Part shown: one piece after another, positions 21,037-31,547 of the stretch
Layout: each line of letters begins with the position of its first letter
Numbering within the stretch: position 1 is the stretch's first letter
NCBI GenBank assembly: GCA_016718845.1
Contig: JADKCK010000013.1
Location: 1-64,000 of the forward strand
DNA length: 64,000 bases
Source of the DNA: Sphingobacteriales bacterium
GTDB taxonomy: Bacteria > Bacteroidota > Bacteroidia > Chitinophagales > UBA2359
Direction of reading: 5' to 3'
Made by a program: the position numbers and the translations under genes
Notes under the pieces: model-generated
The model's database searches: none
Seen by the model: the letters and a program-made list of their open reading frames with translations, nothing else
Told to the model about the DNA's origin: nothing

Positions 21037-22958
21037 ATGAATACTTTTTCATCACTCGATGCCGCAACAGTAGGCATAGTACTTGCACCGCTTATTGGCT
21101 TTCTTATCAACGGATTGATGGGCAAAAAACTATCCAAGTCGCTTATTGGCATGGTGGGTAGTGGCTCGGTGTTGGTATCTTTCGTTTTATCGTGCTTTTT
21201 GTTTGTCACGCAACTGTCGGGCAGCTACGAGTCGCATACCACCACCTTGTTTTCGTGGTTGCCATTGGGCAATTACACCGTCAATTTTTCGTTCCTCGTC
21301 GACCCACTATCATTATTAATGTTAATGGTAGTAACAGGCGTAGGATTTTTAATACATGACTCTCCATCGGATATATGCACGACGACGAAGGGTTTTATAA
21401 ATTCTTCGCCTACCTAAACTTGTTCATATTCTCGATGTTGCTGTTGGTGTTAGGTGCCAATTTTCTGGTTATGTTTGCCGGCTGGGAGGGTGTAGGTTTA
21501 TGCTCGTATCTACTTATTGGCTTTTGGTACAAAAACACCGACTATACCGCCGCCGCACAAAAAGCTTTTGTAATGAACCGCATTGGCGATTTGGGCTTTT
21601 TGTTGGGCATATTTTTAATACTCAACACCTTTGGCACCCTCGATTTTGCCGATGTGATGAACAACGCCAGCAGTTTATCTGCCAATAACCCAACTTTGGT
21701 AGCCATAACGTTGCTGCTATTTGTGGGTGCAACAGGCAAAAGTGCGCAAGTACCCCTATTTACATGGCTACCCGATGCTATGGCAGGTCCAACGCCTGTG
21801 TCGGCACTCATACACGCCGCCACTATGGTAACAGCAGGTTTATATATGATTGCCCGATGCAACGTATTGTTTTCGCTTGCCCCTACTACCCTATCCGTTA
21901 TTAGTGTAGTGGCTATCATCACCGCACTTTTGGCAGCAACTATCGCCATTTTTCAAAACGACATCAAAAAAATATTGGCATACTCAACCGTTAGCCAATT
22001 AGGATACATGTTTTTAGCAATGGGATTAGGCGCGTTTGGTAGCGGTATGTTTCATGTTATGACACACGCTTTTTTCAAAGCCTTATTGTTTTTGGGCGCA
22101 GGTGCCGTTATACACAGCTTGCATGGCGAACAAGACATCCGTCGTATGGGTGGATTAAAAGACCACATGCCACTTACCTATAAAATATTTTTAGTAGGTA
22201 CCATTGCCATTGCAGGTATACCACCATTTGCTGGTTTTTTCTCGAAAGACGAAATTTTGCTCAACGCCTTTATGGACAACAAAATTTTGTGGGTTTTGGG
22301 TATCATTGGCTCGTTAATTACCGCAGGCTATATGTTTAGGTTGTTGTATTTGGTGTTTTGGGGCAGCTATCGCGGCGATGCCAACACCTTACATCATCTA
22401 CACCACAACCCTAACTCCATGAACTATCCGCTTATTGTATTAGCTGTTTTGTCGGTTGTTGGTGGGTTGGTGGGCTTACCCGAGTTTACGGGCATCAATG
22501 CTTTTCAACACTTCCTTGAGCCAGTTTTTGCTCAATCGGCGGCAATGCAACATCATCATCATTTATCGGTTGCGGCAGAGTTGGCACTTATGGCATTTAC
22601 CGTAGGCTTGGTATTAGTGGTTGTGTACAACTTACTAACACGCTATCAATCGTTACTTATAGCCTCGATGGATACCGACAACAAAAACCAAACTTGGTGG
22701 AAAACCTTGTTTGTGAACAAATATTATGTTGATGAAATTTACGATGCGGTATTTGTTCGCCCAAGTCGTGCTTTGTCGGTGTTTTTCTACAAAGTGGTTG
22801 ATGTACAAATAATAGATGGCATTGTAAATGGCATTGGACAAGGCACCATGTTGCTTAGCCGTGCCAGCCGCGATCTACAAAGTGGCAGCGTTGGCGGCTA
22901 CTTATTGTGGATGGCAATAGGTGTTTTGGCAATAATATTGGCGTTTTTGTTTAACTAA
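21037..22958 (+). CDS. nuoL: NADH-quinone oxidoreductase subunit L (frameshifted)
   Basis: This antiporter-like proton-pumping subunit lies at the distal end of the complex I membrane arm. It has about 640 residues and about 16 helices. Conserved blocks are VDPLSLLMLMVVTGVGFLIH, AGWEGVGLCSYLLIGFWY, VPLFTWLPDAMAGPTPVSAL with the key Pro-rich loop, and DIKKILAYSTVSQLGYM with a conserved Lys. The frame is broken once at about 21357: the family sequence HVYSIGYMHDDEG appears when one base is restored in the CATGACTCTCC stretch. The two open parts are 21037-21417 and 21375-22958. The rest, including the lateral helix, is complete. Confidence 0.93.
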
Positions 22959-23033
22959 ATAAATGTTTAGCGAAAATATAACATTAAACAGTATAATGAA
23001 TTATTTTCTTTAACACATAACTCACTGATTATC

Positions 23034-24762
23034 GGCGTGTTCCTAAAATAGTTGGACGATGTTAGGAAAAGAGAAGGAAAGTGCGTATCTTGTGTTTTAA
23101 AACATAAGTACGATATGTTCACTAGCACACACTCCCTTCCCAAGTTTTTAAAATTGGTTTATTGATGTTAGGCAATCGACAACACGGTTCGGTTGGTTCA
23201 ATAGCCCTACGCTATGGCATCTGCCGCAGTAGCTGCTACAACTATATGAGTTGGGCAGAGATCTATACTTAACAACCTGCATTTATTGAAACAAGCTAGT
23301 ACGGCTATTTTGTTGGTCGATAAAGAGCAAGTAATAGCTCGTCAATATTTGATGCACCGATCAGTGTAAGAAATATTTGCGAAGAAGTACGCCATCGAGG
23401 TATGGGCATACAAAGGAGAAGTATCTGCAACCTTGCACAAATACGGCTCGTTATTGCCTGTTTTGATACCTTGCCCAACGATGATATTATTTGTTGTTTA
23501 GTAATAGACGAGACCTTTCAAGGCAACAATCCATATTTAGTAACCATAGATAGCCGCACAGGTTATACATTATGTATAGCGAAGGCAGATAACCGTAAAT
23601 CCGAAACATGGAGTTTTTATTTGGAACAGATACTGGCAGGTAATAAACCCGAAGGATTAAGTATTAGTGCCGACTTTGCCACGCAAATACAGTCGTGTTT
23701 AAAAGGCTTAGATATCGTGTTTCATGGCGATTTATTCCACTATTTTCGCCTACTTGGCAAAGAACTTATTGGTTTATGGTGCAAATTTGTCCAATCGTTT
23801 GGTCGGGTAGAAGAAGCCCACAAAACAGTGGCTAATGCACAAAAAATGCTTAACGAGCAACTAATACCCACCTCTAAACACCATCAAGCAGTAAAAGCGA
23901 AAACGGCTTAGCCGAAGCCTATGAACAAGCAACATTGGCGATGCAACACTACGATAACGCTCGTTATTTGTTGTCCGAAAGCAAAAGGCGTTTGACTATT
24001 TCGATAACAACGGCACTTGGATAGAGCATCAACAAGCCCAAGAGCATTTGCAAACCATTTGCTGTTTAGGTAAGGAAATACCCAATACCAAGTGGCAAAA
24101 GCCATTGCCCTCGTTCCAAAAGTATATCCCCGCCGTCACTCAATACATAGCCGATATAGCTACTAAAGTTAAGCAATTAACGGAGCAATCGACCGACCAA
24201 AGCAAACCAACAGATTTCTTATGGCGAGTAGTTTCGCTTATTTATAACCATCGTCGTAAGGCTAATTGTTGCAAACAATATGTTCATCAACGCTATCATC
24301 AGCAGCAAGCCAACGAGTGGCAAGTTTTGTTGAACGAGCAAATTGGCGAACAAAAAACCCAAGAAATGCTTGCACAATTATCATCGGTCTTAGCCCAAGC
24401 CAACCGGTCGTCTTCGATGATTGAAACAATCAATAGCCGATTAAAACCCTACCTAAAGGGCGTGCGAGGACAGATGAACCAAGAACGATTAAATCTAATT
24501 CGTTTTTATCTTAATCATCAACCTTACGAACGTAGTAGAGTTGCTGAGCGAAAAGGATTTTCTCCCTATCAACTCTTTTATCAAAAACAAGACGATAAAC
24601 GAGATTGGTACACTATCCTTTCCGAAGATTATATCAATAAGAGAGCTTAAATATAGCTATCTATACATAGTCTTATAAATGCAAAATGTAGTACCCCCTA
24701 CATTAGTGTCTCTTGTGCCCAAATAAATTGTCCAACATAAAAGGGCTTTTTAGGAACACGCC
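23034..24762 (+). mobile_element. Insertion sequence between nuoL and nuoM
   Basis: The left end GGCGTGTTCCTAAAA is matched by the inverted right end TTTTAGGAACACGCC (15-bp terminal repeats). A perfect 8-bp duplication TGATTATC flanks it at 23026-23033 and 24763-24770. The length is 1729 bp. A GTTGGAC motif is also repeated in inverse orientation near both ends. It carries one DDE transposase. The family is not assigned here; the 8-bp duplication is compatible with several families. Confidence 0.92.
23115..24650 (+). CDS. DDE transposase (multiply frameshifted)
   Basis: The N-terminal region encodes a helix-turn-helix-like stretch (GSVGSIALRYGICRSSCYNY) in one frame and VRNICEEVRHRGMGIQRRSI in the next. 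The catalytic part is in the long frames 23402-23911 and 24048-24650: VIDETFQGNNPYLVTIDSRT with the first Asp, IVFHGDLFHYFRLLGKEL with the second, and SSSMIETINSRLKPYLKG with the Glu, followed by FSPYQLFYQ. Between them SENGLAEAYEQATLAMQHYD and FDYFDNNGTWIEHQQAQEHL continue the protein in other frames. At least four indels are needed to join it. These may be sequencing errors, since the ends and target duplication are perfect. Confidence 0.8.
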
Positions 24763-24770
24763 TGATTATC

Positions 24771-25031
24771 AATTAGCCGAAGTACCAAAATTGATAATAA
24801 AAATTCATTTACGAGCCTGTCTATTGTTTAAATTTCAAATTTACTACAAAAGAATCTTTGTTAGTATATTTTATGTTTTTTTGATAAGATTTAGCTTATA
24901 AAAAACACATAGCAATTAAAAGCCAACTAGATGAATAACTAATTTATTAGCTATCAATGAACTTTATCCTGTATTTAATCAAAATAATCCATGTATAATT
25001 TATTGGTAACTAATCGCAAAAAACACAAAAT
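24771..25031. other. AT-rich intergenic stretch
   Basis: No supported gene. Very AT-rich, with short frames only. It may contain a promoter for the 25032 gene, but no clean TAnnTTTG element was found. Confidence 0.4.
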
Positions 25032-25626
25032 ATGGGATATAGTAATTACAAAAAATTGAAACAAGTGGTTGATAAGTTTGGAATTACCACACAGCGAAGT
25101 CAACTTTTTGCCCAAATAACACCCATTGAACCCTCCGAGTGGTTAAAACAATCGATGAACATTGCCAATCTTGTAATGCTTACTAACGAGAAGGTAAAAT
25201 CAGAAAGGCTAATTTCTCCTATATTGTCAGAAGTGCATTTATTGCATAAGCATAAATTATCTTTATTTTCTGGCGAAGAGCTAAATGTAGACGTAGCAAA
25301 CGACTTAAATGGTCCTTGCGATTTTTTCTTTTCGGCTAATCCAAATAGCTATTTACTTACTGCTCCAATAGTAGCGTTTGCCGAAGCAAAAGACGAAAAT
25401 ATAGACTATGGTATTGCCCAATGTACCGCACAAATGATAGAGCTCAACTTTTTAACCAATTAAGCGAAAAACAACACCCACTATTTGGGGCTGTTCTACG
25501 ACAGGTGGCGAGTGGCGTTTTTTGAAACTGACCGATAAAATATTATATGTAGACGAACAATCGTATTACATAGATAAAGTAGATGTATTATTGGGTATAT
25601 TCCATCAAATAATAGAACAGATATAA
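25032..25626 (+). CDS. PD-(D/E)XK-like conserved protein (frameshifted)
   Basis: The first 143 residues contain the core LNGPCDFFFS followed by PIVAFAEAKDENIDYGIAQC, a D...ExK arrangement typical of restriction-like nuclease folds. After indels the protein continues QLFNQLSEKQHPLFGAV, then TTGGEWRFLKLTDKI and IDKVDVLLGIFHQIIEQI, to the stop at 25626 (about 198 residues). The TTGxxWRFLKL motif marks a conserved family of standalone proteins that often occurs beside Uma2 genes (recollection, not a search). Nuclease activity is inferred from the motif only. Confidence 0.6.
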
Positions 25627-25649
25627 TTCACATATCAAATCAATATATT

Positions 25650-26226
25650 ATGCCAACAACCCTAGAATCTCCTATAAAACGTTATACAGCCGACGAGTAT
25701 TTTGAATTAGAAAAATCATCGGATATAAAACACGAATTTGTTAACGGACAAATAATTGCTATGCCCGGAGAATCTAAAATTGCCAATAAAATAGCTGGCA
25801 AATGTTATATTGCGCTTAATTCATTATTAGACAATACCAATTACGAAGTATTTAGCCATGATGTACGCTTACAAGTAAAAGAAAAAAATATTTACAGGTA
25901 TCCCGATGTAGCTGTTTGTATGGCTGGCGATGGAGATACACATAATATATTATCGCCCATATTACTTGTAGAAGTGGTATCACCAAGTAGCGAAATAACC
26001 GACCGCAGCGCCAAAGTACGCGAATATTGCTCATTGCCCACTTTGCAATATTATATTATCGTATCGCAAGACGATTGCGTTGTAGAACTTTACTCCCGCC
26101 GACAGCGGACAATGGCTTTATAGCTTTTACCTACAACTCACCGACCTACTACCCTTGCCACTTTGGAATATAGAACTACCATTACAAACAATTTATAATG
26201 GCATAGAATTTGGCGGAGCCGCGTAA
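25650..26226 (+). CDS. Uma2 family putative endonuclease (frameshifted at end)
   Basis: Classic Uma2/DUF820 layout: RYTADEYFELEKSSDIKHEF, VNGQIIAMPGES, then YRYPDVAVCM with the Asp, LLVEVVSPSSEITDR with the Glu, and YCSLPTLQYYIIVSQD. The open frame ends at 26123, but one base shift near 26100 yields ADSGQWLYSFYLQLTDLLPL and ends GIEFGGAA at 26226, a normal C-terminus (about 192 residues). The fold is PD-(D/E)XK. It lies 24 bp after the nuclease-like gene and 75 bp before nuoM, so it is likely in the same transcript. Confidence 0.8.
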
Positions 26227-26301
26227 ATTTATCAAAAATTGTGGCTTTCAACGCTCTGTTTCTAAAATCAACAATATTTAGCATTTAGCACCCAATAATA
26301 T

Positions 26302-27759
26302 ATGCTTACGCTTTTACTTTTATTACTGCCCTCGTTGGGTGCCTTAGCCGCCCTTGCCACCAAAGGCACATCTGCCCGACAAGTAGCTTTACTTACCTCG
26401 CTTGTACAGTTGGGCATTACTTTGTTTTGCCTTGCCACTTATCAAAGCAACACCTCGCTGTTTGCTTTCGATGCCTCGTGGGTTGCCTCGCTGGGCATAC
26501 ACTTTAAACTAAACATGGACGGCATTAGCCTAATAATGGTGTTGCTAACCAATTTACTGATGCCTTTTATTGTGGTGTCGGGTAGTGCCTTAGACGACAT
26601 TGATGCCCCCCGTATGCCCGCCCGATATGCCCTAATGTTGTTTATGCAAACAGCCCTAATTGGTGTATTTACTGCCATGGATGGCTTTTTGTTTTACGTT
26701 TTTTGGGAGTTGGCACTTATACCTATCTGGTTTATCAGCCTTATTTGGGGTAGCGAAAACCGCCGAACCATAACCCTCAAATTTTTCATGTATACCCTAC
26801 TCGGTAGCTTATTTATGCTTATCGGGCTAATATATCTGTACTTACAAACACCTGCCCCGCACACCTTCGATTTGCAGGCATTTTATAACCTTAGCCTAAG
26901 TGCCTCGGCGCAAAGTTGGGTTTTTTGGGCATTTTTTATTGCTTTTGCCATCAAAATGCCCGTTTTTCCGTTCCATACTTGGCAGCCCGATACCTATGTA
27001 TCTGCACCAACACAAGGCACTATGTTATTAAGCGGTATTATGCTAAAAATGGGCGTATATGGTTTAATTAGATGGTTGCTGCCCGTTGCACCACAAGGCG
27101 TACAAGCTTGGATGAACTTTGCTATGGTTTTGGCGGTAATAGGTATTGTTTATGCTGCCATTATTGCCATTCAGCAGCGCGATGTTAAGCGTTTGATAGC
27201 CTATTCGTCTATGTCGCACGTAGGTTTAATTGCGGCGGGTGTTTTGGCAATGAACTACGCAGGTTTGCAAGGTAGTATTATTCAAATGTTGTCGCATGGT
27301 ATTAATGTGGTGGCTTTATTTTATGTGGTTGATTTATTGCAACGAAAAACCCATACCCGCAACCTCGACGAACTTGGTGGTATTGCCAACATAGACCGCG
27401 AATTTGCCATTTTGTTTTTTATCATTGTGGCAGGTAGTGTAGCACTGCCGCTAACCAATGGTTTTGTGGGCGAGTTTATGTTGCTTAATGGCGTGTTTCA
27501 GGCAAATGCGGTGCTTGCGGGCGTAGCAGGCTTATCTATTATTTTTGGTGCCGTTTATATGTTGCGCGTTTACCGAAGCACCATGTTTGGCGAAACCAAC
27601 GACCTAAGCAAACACATAGCCTTTGTAGGTAGTGCCGAAAAATGGGTGTTGATACCGCTGTGCATACTTATTATTGCCCTAGGAATCTACCCAAAACCAT
27701 TACTTGATATTGCACAACCCGCCATAGAACAATTGTTGGTGGTAATTGGGGGGGGATAG
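26302..27759 (+). CDS. nuoM: NADH-quinone oxidoreductase subunit M
   Basis: Antiporter-like proton-pumping subunit, 485 residues and about 14 helices, reading frame intact. Family blocks visible: YVFWELALIPIWFISLIWG, FAIKMPVFPFHTWQPDTYV, DVKRLIAYSSMSHVGLIAAG and NGFVGEFMLLNGVF. The Glu in the WELALIP helix and the Lys in the broken helix region are those used for proton transfer. It ends with a run of seven G (27751-27757) just before the stop, a possible slippage site. Confidence 0.95.
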   Translation: MLTLLLLLLPSLGALAALATKGTSARQVALLTSLVQLGITLFCLATYQSNTSLFAFDASWVASLGIHFKLNMDGISLIMVLLTNLLMPFIVVSGSALDDIDAPRMPARYALMLFMQTALIGVFTAMDGFLFYVFWELALIPIWFISLIWGSENRRTITLKFFMYTLLGSLFMLIGLIYLYLQTPAPHTFDLQAFYNLSLSASAQSWVFWAFFIAFAIKMPVFPFHTWQPDTYVSAPTQGTMLLSGIMLKMGVYGLIRWLLPVAPQGVQAWMNFAMVLAVIGIVYAAIIAIQQRDVKRLIAYSSMSHVGLIAAGVLAMNYAGLQGSIIQMLSHGINVVALFYVVDLLQRKTHTRNLDELGGIANIDREFAILFFIIVAGSVALPLTNGFVGEFMLLNGVFQANAVLAGVAGLSIIFGAVYMLRVYRSTMFGETNDLSKHIAFVGSAEKWVLIPLCILIIALGIYPKPLLDIAQPAIEQLLVVIGGG

Positions 27760-27891
27760 GTATTCTTTAATGCCATTAAATTAGATGCTAAAAGAATACT
27801 TAATTATTGGCATTCAATACAATTAAGTATTCTTTAAATTAGCCAAGTCAGAACTCAAAAATCTTTGAAGTTGCTATTCAACAAATACGCA

Positions 27892-28164
27892 ATGACATTA
27901 TTTCACCAACTACCTCAAGGTATACAAGAAAATATACTTTATACCTTAGAAGATTTGGTAGAAAAATACCACACAGACAATAAGCCACTTTTTGAACAGC
28001 GTCTAGCTCTGCTAAATAAGCCTATACGTAAAACAGTAACTATCGAGCAATTAGCTACCGAACAAAATTATAAAGGATTTGATAATGAAAAGGCAAATAA
28101 AATAATAAAAGATTTAGCCCTTGAAGAACCTATCGAAGAACTCTTAAAAACACTCACCAAATGA
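27892..28164 (+). CDS. Putative antitoxin of a PIN-type toxin-antitoxin pair
   Basis: A charged helical protein of 90 residues if it starts at the ATG 27892 (an upstream TTG at 27865 is possible). The C-terminal block IEQLATEQNYKGFDNEKANK followed by LALEEPIEELLKTLTK is typical of antitoxins encoded just before PIN-domain toxins in Bacteroidota and Cyanobacteria (family knowledge). Its stop overlaps the start of the next gene (ATGA at 28161), the standard coupling of VapBC-like modules. It lies between nuoM and nuoN. Confidence 0.65.
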   Translation: MTLFHQLPQGIQENILYTLEDLVEKYHTDNKPLFEQRLALLNKPIRKTVTIEQLATEQNYKGFDNEKANKIIKDLALEEPIEELLKTLTK

Positions 28165-28358
28165 CCTATTTATTAGATACAAATATAATCATTTACCTGG
28201 TAAGAAATTTTTTAGGTACTACTCTTGTAACAACCGACAATGATTTTAATCATTTGAAAGACGAATATTTATCTGTAATATCAGTAGATGCTTTAAAACA
28301 TTTAGACAATATAAATACTATAACAAAACTTGCAGAATCTGACACGGAAGATGCTTAA
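28161..28358 (+). pseudogene. VapC-like PIN toxin with internal deletion
   Basis: The 65-residue frame begins MTYLLDTNIIIYLVRN, the PIN opening with the first catalytic Asp, then jumps to FLGTTLVTTDNDFNHLKDEY, the C-terminal PIN motif (TxDxDF). A normal PIN toxin is about 130 residues, and the middle half with the other acidic residues is absent. The junction keeps the reading frame, so this looks like a real deletion rather than a sequencing indel. The product is probably catalytically dead. Confidence 0.65.
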
Positions 28359-28472
28359 ATTACAATATAGACATAAAAATATTTAATTTTACATCTTATT
28401 AGTACCTTGGCTGCATCACTACTATACCCAATTTCTTAAACCACCTAAATATCTCTACTTCAAAAAAACATA

Positions 28473-29848
28473 ATGAACGCACTTATAGCATTAGCCGCCT
28501 TAGCGGTACTTAGTTTAGCTGGCGAAGCATTGGGTTTCAAACGCTATACCCCTACCTTAATTGTGGTGGGTTTATTGGCAGCTTTGGGGCTAAACCTTGC
28601 CGACTGGAACACCGACCTTACCTATTACCACAAAATGATGTGGTACGACAACTTTGCTGTTGCGTTTACAGGTGTTATGCTTGTATCGGCAGTACTTATT
28701 ATGCTACTTGCACCCCGCTTTTATGATACCCTCGAAACTAATCGCTCTGAAAGCTATGCACAAATGCTATTTTTGCTAGCCGGTGGCGTGGTAATGGTGT
28801 CGTTTGGCAACTTAGCTATGTTGTTTTTGGGTGTCGAAATACTATCTATAGCCTCGTATATATTGGCTGGTAGCGACAAACGCAACCTATATGGCAACGA
28901 AGCCGCCATTAAATATTTTTTGATGGGTGCTTTTTCGTCGGCATTTTTGCTGTTTGGCATAGCACTTATATTTGCAGCATCTGCTAGCTTCGATTTGGTG
29001 CAAATTGCCGCCTATGTTGCCAAAGGCAATGTATCGGGCTATATGTACATGGGTGTTTTGATGACAATTATAGCCATGTCGTTTAAAGTATCGGCGGCTC
29101 CTTTCCATTTTTGGGCACCCGACGTATACGACGGCTCGCCTACACTTGTTACCCTAACTATGTCTACCATTGTAAAAGTTGCCGCATTTGGGGCAATGGC
29201 TCGTTTGTTTAGCTATGCTTTATCGCCCATTATACCCGCATTTAGCCATGTATTATGGGTTATTATTGCCCTAACCATTGCTATTGGTAGTATGGGTGCT
29301 GTTTTCAAACTAGTTTTAAACGTTTATTAGCTTATTCGGGTGTTGCTAATGCAGGCTATTTATTGCTGGGCGTAATAGTGGCTCAAAAAACAGCCAATGC
29401 TGCCATGCTATTTTATGCAGCAGCCTATAGCATTGCCACCATTACCTCGTTTGTGGTTATGTTGTTACTTTCGTATAAATTTGATGATGATGATATTAGC
29501 AACTTTAAAGGTTTGGCTAAAAAACAACCTTTGTTGGGCGTAGCCGTTACAGTAGCTATGTTGTCGTTGGCGGGCATACCACCAACCGCTGGCTTTTTTG
29601 GCAAATATTACCTATTTACCCAAGCCATACAGGCAGGTTACACGGGCTTGGTAGTGATAGCCATTTTAGGCTCGTTGATAAGCATTGTATATTATTTCCG
29701 TGTTATTATTAACATGTATGCCCCCGAAGACTCAAGTAAAGAGGTATTGTTTGACATGCCCTTAGCCTATAAAGTAGTGTTAATTATCACTACAGCACTT
29801 ACCGCCGCACTAGGTTTGTTCCCCGATTTGTTGGCAGGGATTATCTAA
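28473..29848 (+). CDS. nuoN: NADH-quinone oxidoreductase subunit N (frameshifted)
   Basis: Antiporter-like proton-pumping subunit, about 458 residues. Blocks: FLGVEILSIASYILAGSDK, NEAAIKYFLMGAFSSAFLLF, APFHFWAPDVYDGSPTLVTL and SLAGIPPTAGFFGKYYLF. The frame breaks once at about 29309: GAVF is followed by KLVLNVY and a stop, but inserting one C gives GAVFQTSFKRLLAYSGVANA, the exact family sequence. The open parts are 28473-29330 and 29363-29848. It is the last nuo gene and is followed by a strong terminator. Confidence 0.93.
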
Positions 29849-29859
29849 AAAAAACTTAA

Positions 29860-29892
29860 AAACTGCTTATCAAATAGATAAGCAGTTTTTTT
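29860..29892 (+). terminator. Rho-independent terminator of the nuo operon
   Basis: AAACTGCTTATC and GATAAGCAGTTT form a 12-bp perfect stem with a 5-nt loop, followed by a run of T. Confidence 0.9.
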
Positions 29893-30258
29893 GCGCCTTG
29901 TAAGCAATAATGCCGATACAAAGCACTCTATTTGTCTAACTTATCTTTTATTCATTCCTAACCAAAGTACTGATAGATAAAGCTCCGAAATTATTTTTTC
30001 TTTTTACAAAAAACTATTTCCTGTTTTCATTTTTTTATTTTACCTTTGCAAGGCTGACCATCGGCAACTATTAATGTGACTGACCACTGGCTGCGCCGTA
30101 GACGCAATTTGGAATAATTAAAACTTGTATAACTTTTGTATTGTTCTGAAAAATTTCGCAAAACAATACAAATAGGACTACAAATCTTTCGTCTATTAGT
30201 GAATTGTCGGCAAGCGTAGAACGACACCAAACAGAAAAATAACAGATTAAATTGATAT
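29893..30258. other. Intergenic stretch before the orphan gene array
   Basis: No gene is supported. A TACCTTTG promoter-like element lies at 30041-30048. TAGAACGACACC at 30217-30228 recurs at 31536-31547, just before the VanW gene, suggesting a shared cassette border. Confidence 0.5.
30041..30048 (+). promoter_or_regulatory. Candidate promoter upstream of the orphan gene array
   Basis: TACCTTTG fits TAnnTTTG. No clear TTG at -33; 210 bp precede the first ATG. Confidence 0.35.
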
Positions 30259-30872
30259 ATGATTTCAACAAAAGATTACAGTTTATTGCCAGACAGAAAA
30301 ACGTTACAGACAATTTGCAAAGCCATTTCAGTTTTGGACGCAATTATTTCGCAAGAATGGGAATATCGTTACTATTCTTACAACAATAAATGGGCTGAAA
30401 ATGAAGAATTTTGCGGAAGATAAAAATGGTCAGGCAATCAAATGTTTTTATTTAGAAAGATGGTTGCGTAATAAATAGTTTGCTACGAAGTTTGACCAAC
30501 AAGATAAAAGAATTTGACAAAGAAAATTGCCTTCTATTTTGCCTTTCTTGACAATTTGGAGATGCCAAAAGAATTGGAACAACCTTCTGTTTGTGGACAA
30601 TCGAACAAAAGAATTGGCAAGTTGGACAAATCGAAAACTACGAAGACAATTCAGAAGAAATGCTAAACATTTTTGACGGAAATCCGCAAACTTACATTGA
30701 TTGGGCGACAGAATATTTTGAAGAAAGTTATGTAGAAAGTAGAATTCCATTAGACACAGCAACAAAAATTTACCGGACCAACCAAATTGAAATTATTAAT
30801 AAAACCGACTTGAATAAAAAACAACTTGAAGCCGATCTAAACGAGATAGGTTATCCATACGACTTTAACTAA
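30259..30872 (+). CDS. Conserved Bacteroidota hypothetical protein (degraded)
   Basis: The start MISTKDYSLLPDRKTLQTIC and CKAISVLDAIISQEWEYRYY match a hypothetical protein family I recall from many Bacteroidota. The C-terminal part TTFCLWTIEQKNWQVGQIEN and LLNIFDGNP-like YIDWATEYFEESY also fits. Between them the frame shifts several times (EEFCG, then DGCVINSLLRSLTNKIKEFD) and the usual middle segment seems shortened. It is therefore a decayed or error-laden gene of about 200 residues. Function unknown. It is the first gene of the plus-strand orphan array. Confidence 0.5.
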
Positions 30873-30982
30873 ACCGAGAAAAACGCCAGCAGGCAACTAA
30901 TGACCAAACTGCAAAAACCAACCGATTATTAATACTAAGAATTTTGCCAAAAAAGAATTTGTAGAGACTAAATACAAGAAGA

Positions 30983-31390
30983 ATGAAATACTACTTCAAA
31001 CCGAAAACATTTGAATTTTATCGCAATCAAACGATTTATGAATTTGTTGGCGTTAGATTATACAAGAAATATTTGCCATTTACAGGCGATATTGCACGAA
31101 AAAGGAATAATACCACTCAAATCAAAATTAACAAAAAAGAAAGGATTAACGAATTATACAGATATGAAAGAGAAACAAGAAAAAACGAATTGATACATAT
31201 TTTCGGACTTATTCTCTGCGTTGGTCTGATTTTGATTTATAGCAATGAATTTAGTTGCATTGACCTCGTTTTTTTAATTTCATTAAATCTTTATTTAAAC
31301 ATTTATCCTATTTTTCTTCAACGGCATAACAGAATACGAATTATTAAAGTATTATTAAACAATGGACAAAAAAACCCTTATGACAAATAA
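30983..31390 (+). CDS. Putative small membrane acyltransferase-like protein (CrtO type)
   Basis: 135 residues. The N-terminal half has KTFEFYRNQTIYEFVGVRLY and YLPFTGDIARKRN. The C-terminal half has two hydrophobic helices (IFGLILCVGLILIYSNEF; LVFLISLNLYLNIYPIFLQ) followed by the motif RHNRIRIIKVL. The pattern N...P...QRxNRxR resembles glycosyl-4,4'-diaponeurosporenoate acyltransferase-like proteins (CrtO family of Staphylococcus), which are often annotated in Bacteroidota as standalone genes. The substrate cannot be told from sequence. Reading frame intact. Confidence 0.4.
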   Translation: MKYYFKPKTFEFYRNQTIYEFVGVRLYKKYLPFTGDIARKRNNTTQIKINKKERINELYRYERETRKNELIHIFGLILCVGLILIYSNEFSCIDLVFLISLNLYLNIYPIFLQRHNRIRIIKVLLNNGQKNPYDK

Positions 31391-31535
31391 GGCAGCCACC
31401 AACACGATATTGACAAAATTGGGGCAGAAGTGCTATATTTGAACATTGGAATGCTAATGAACAGTAGTACTGATATGGACATTTGTAATTCTAATTCTCC
31501 AACTTTGGCAATACCCAAAACGTTATAAGCCATTT
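31391..31535 (+). repeat. attC-like imperfect palindrome, site 1
   Basis: Arms TTGACAAAATTGGGG (31410-31424) and TTCTCCAACTTTGGCAA (31495-31511) can pair with few mismatches. The right border is CGTTATAAGCC (31521-31531). The layout and right border resemble the sites at 32371, 33100 and 34404. Confidence 0.45.
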
Positions 31536-31547
31536 TAGAACGACACC

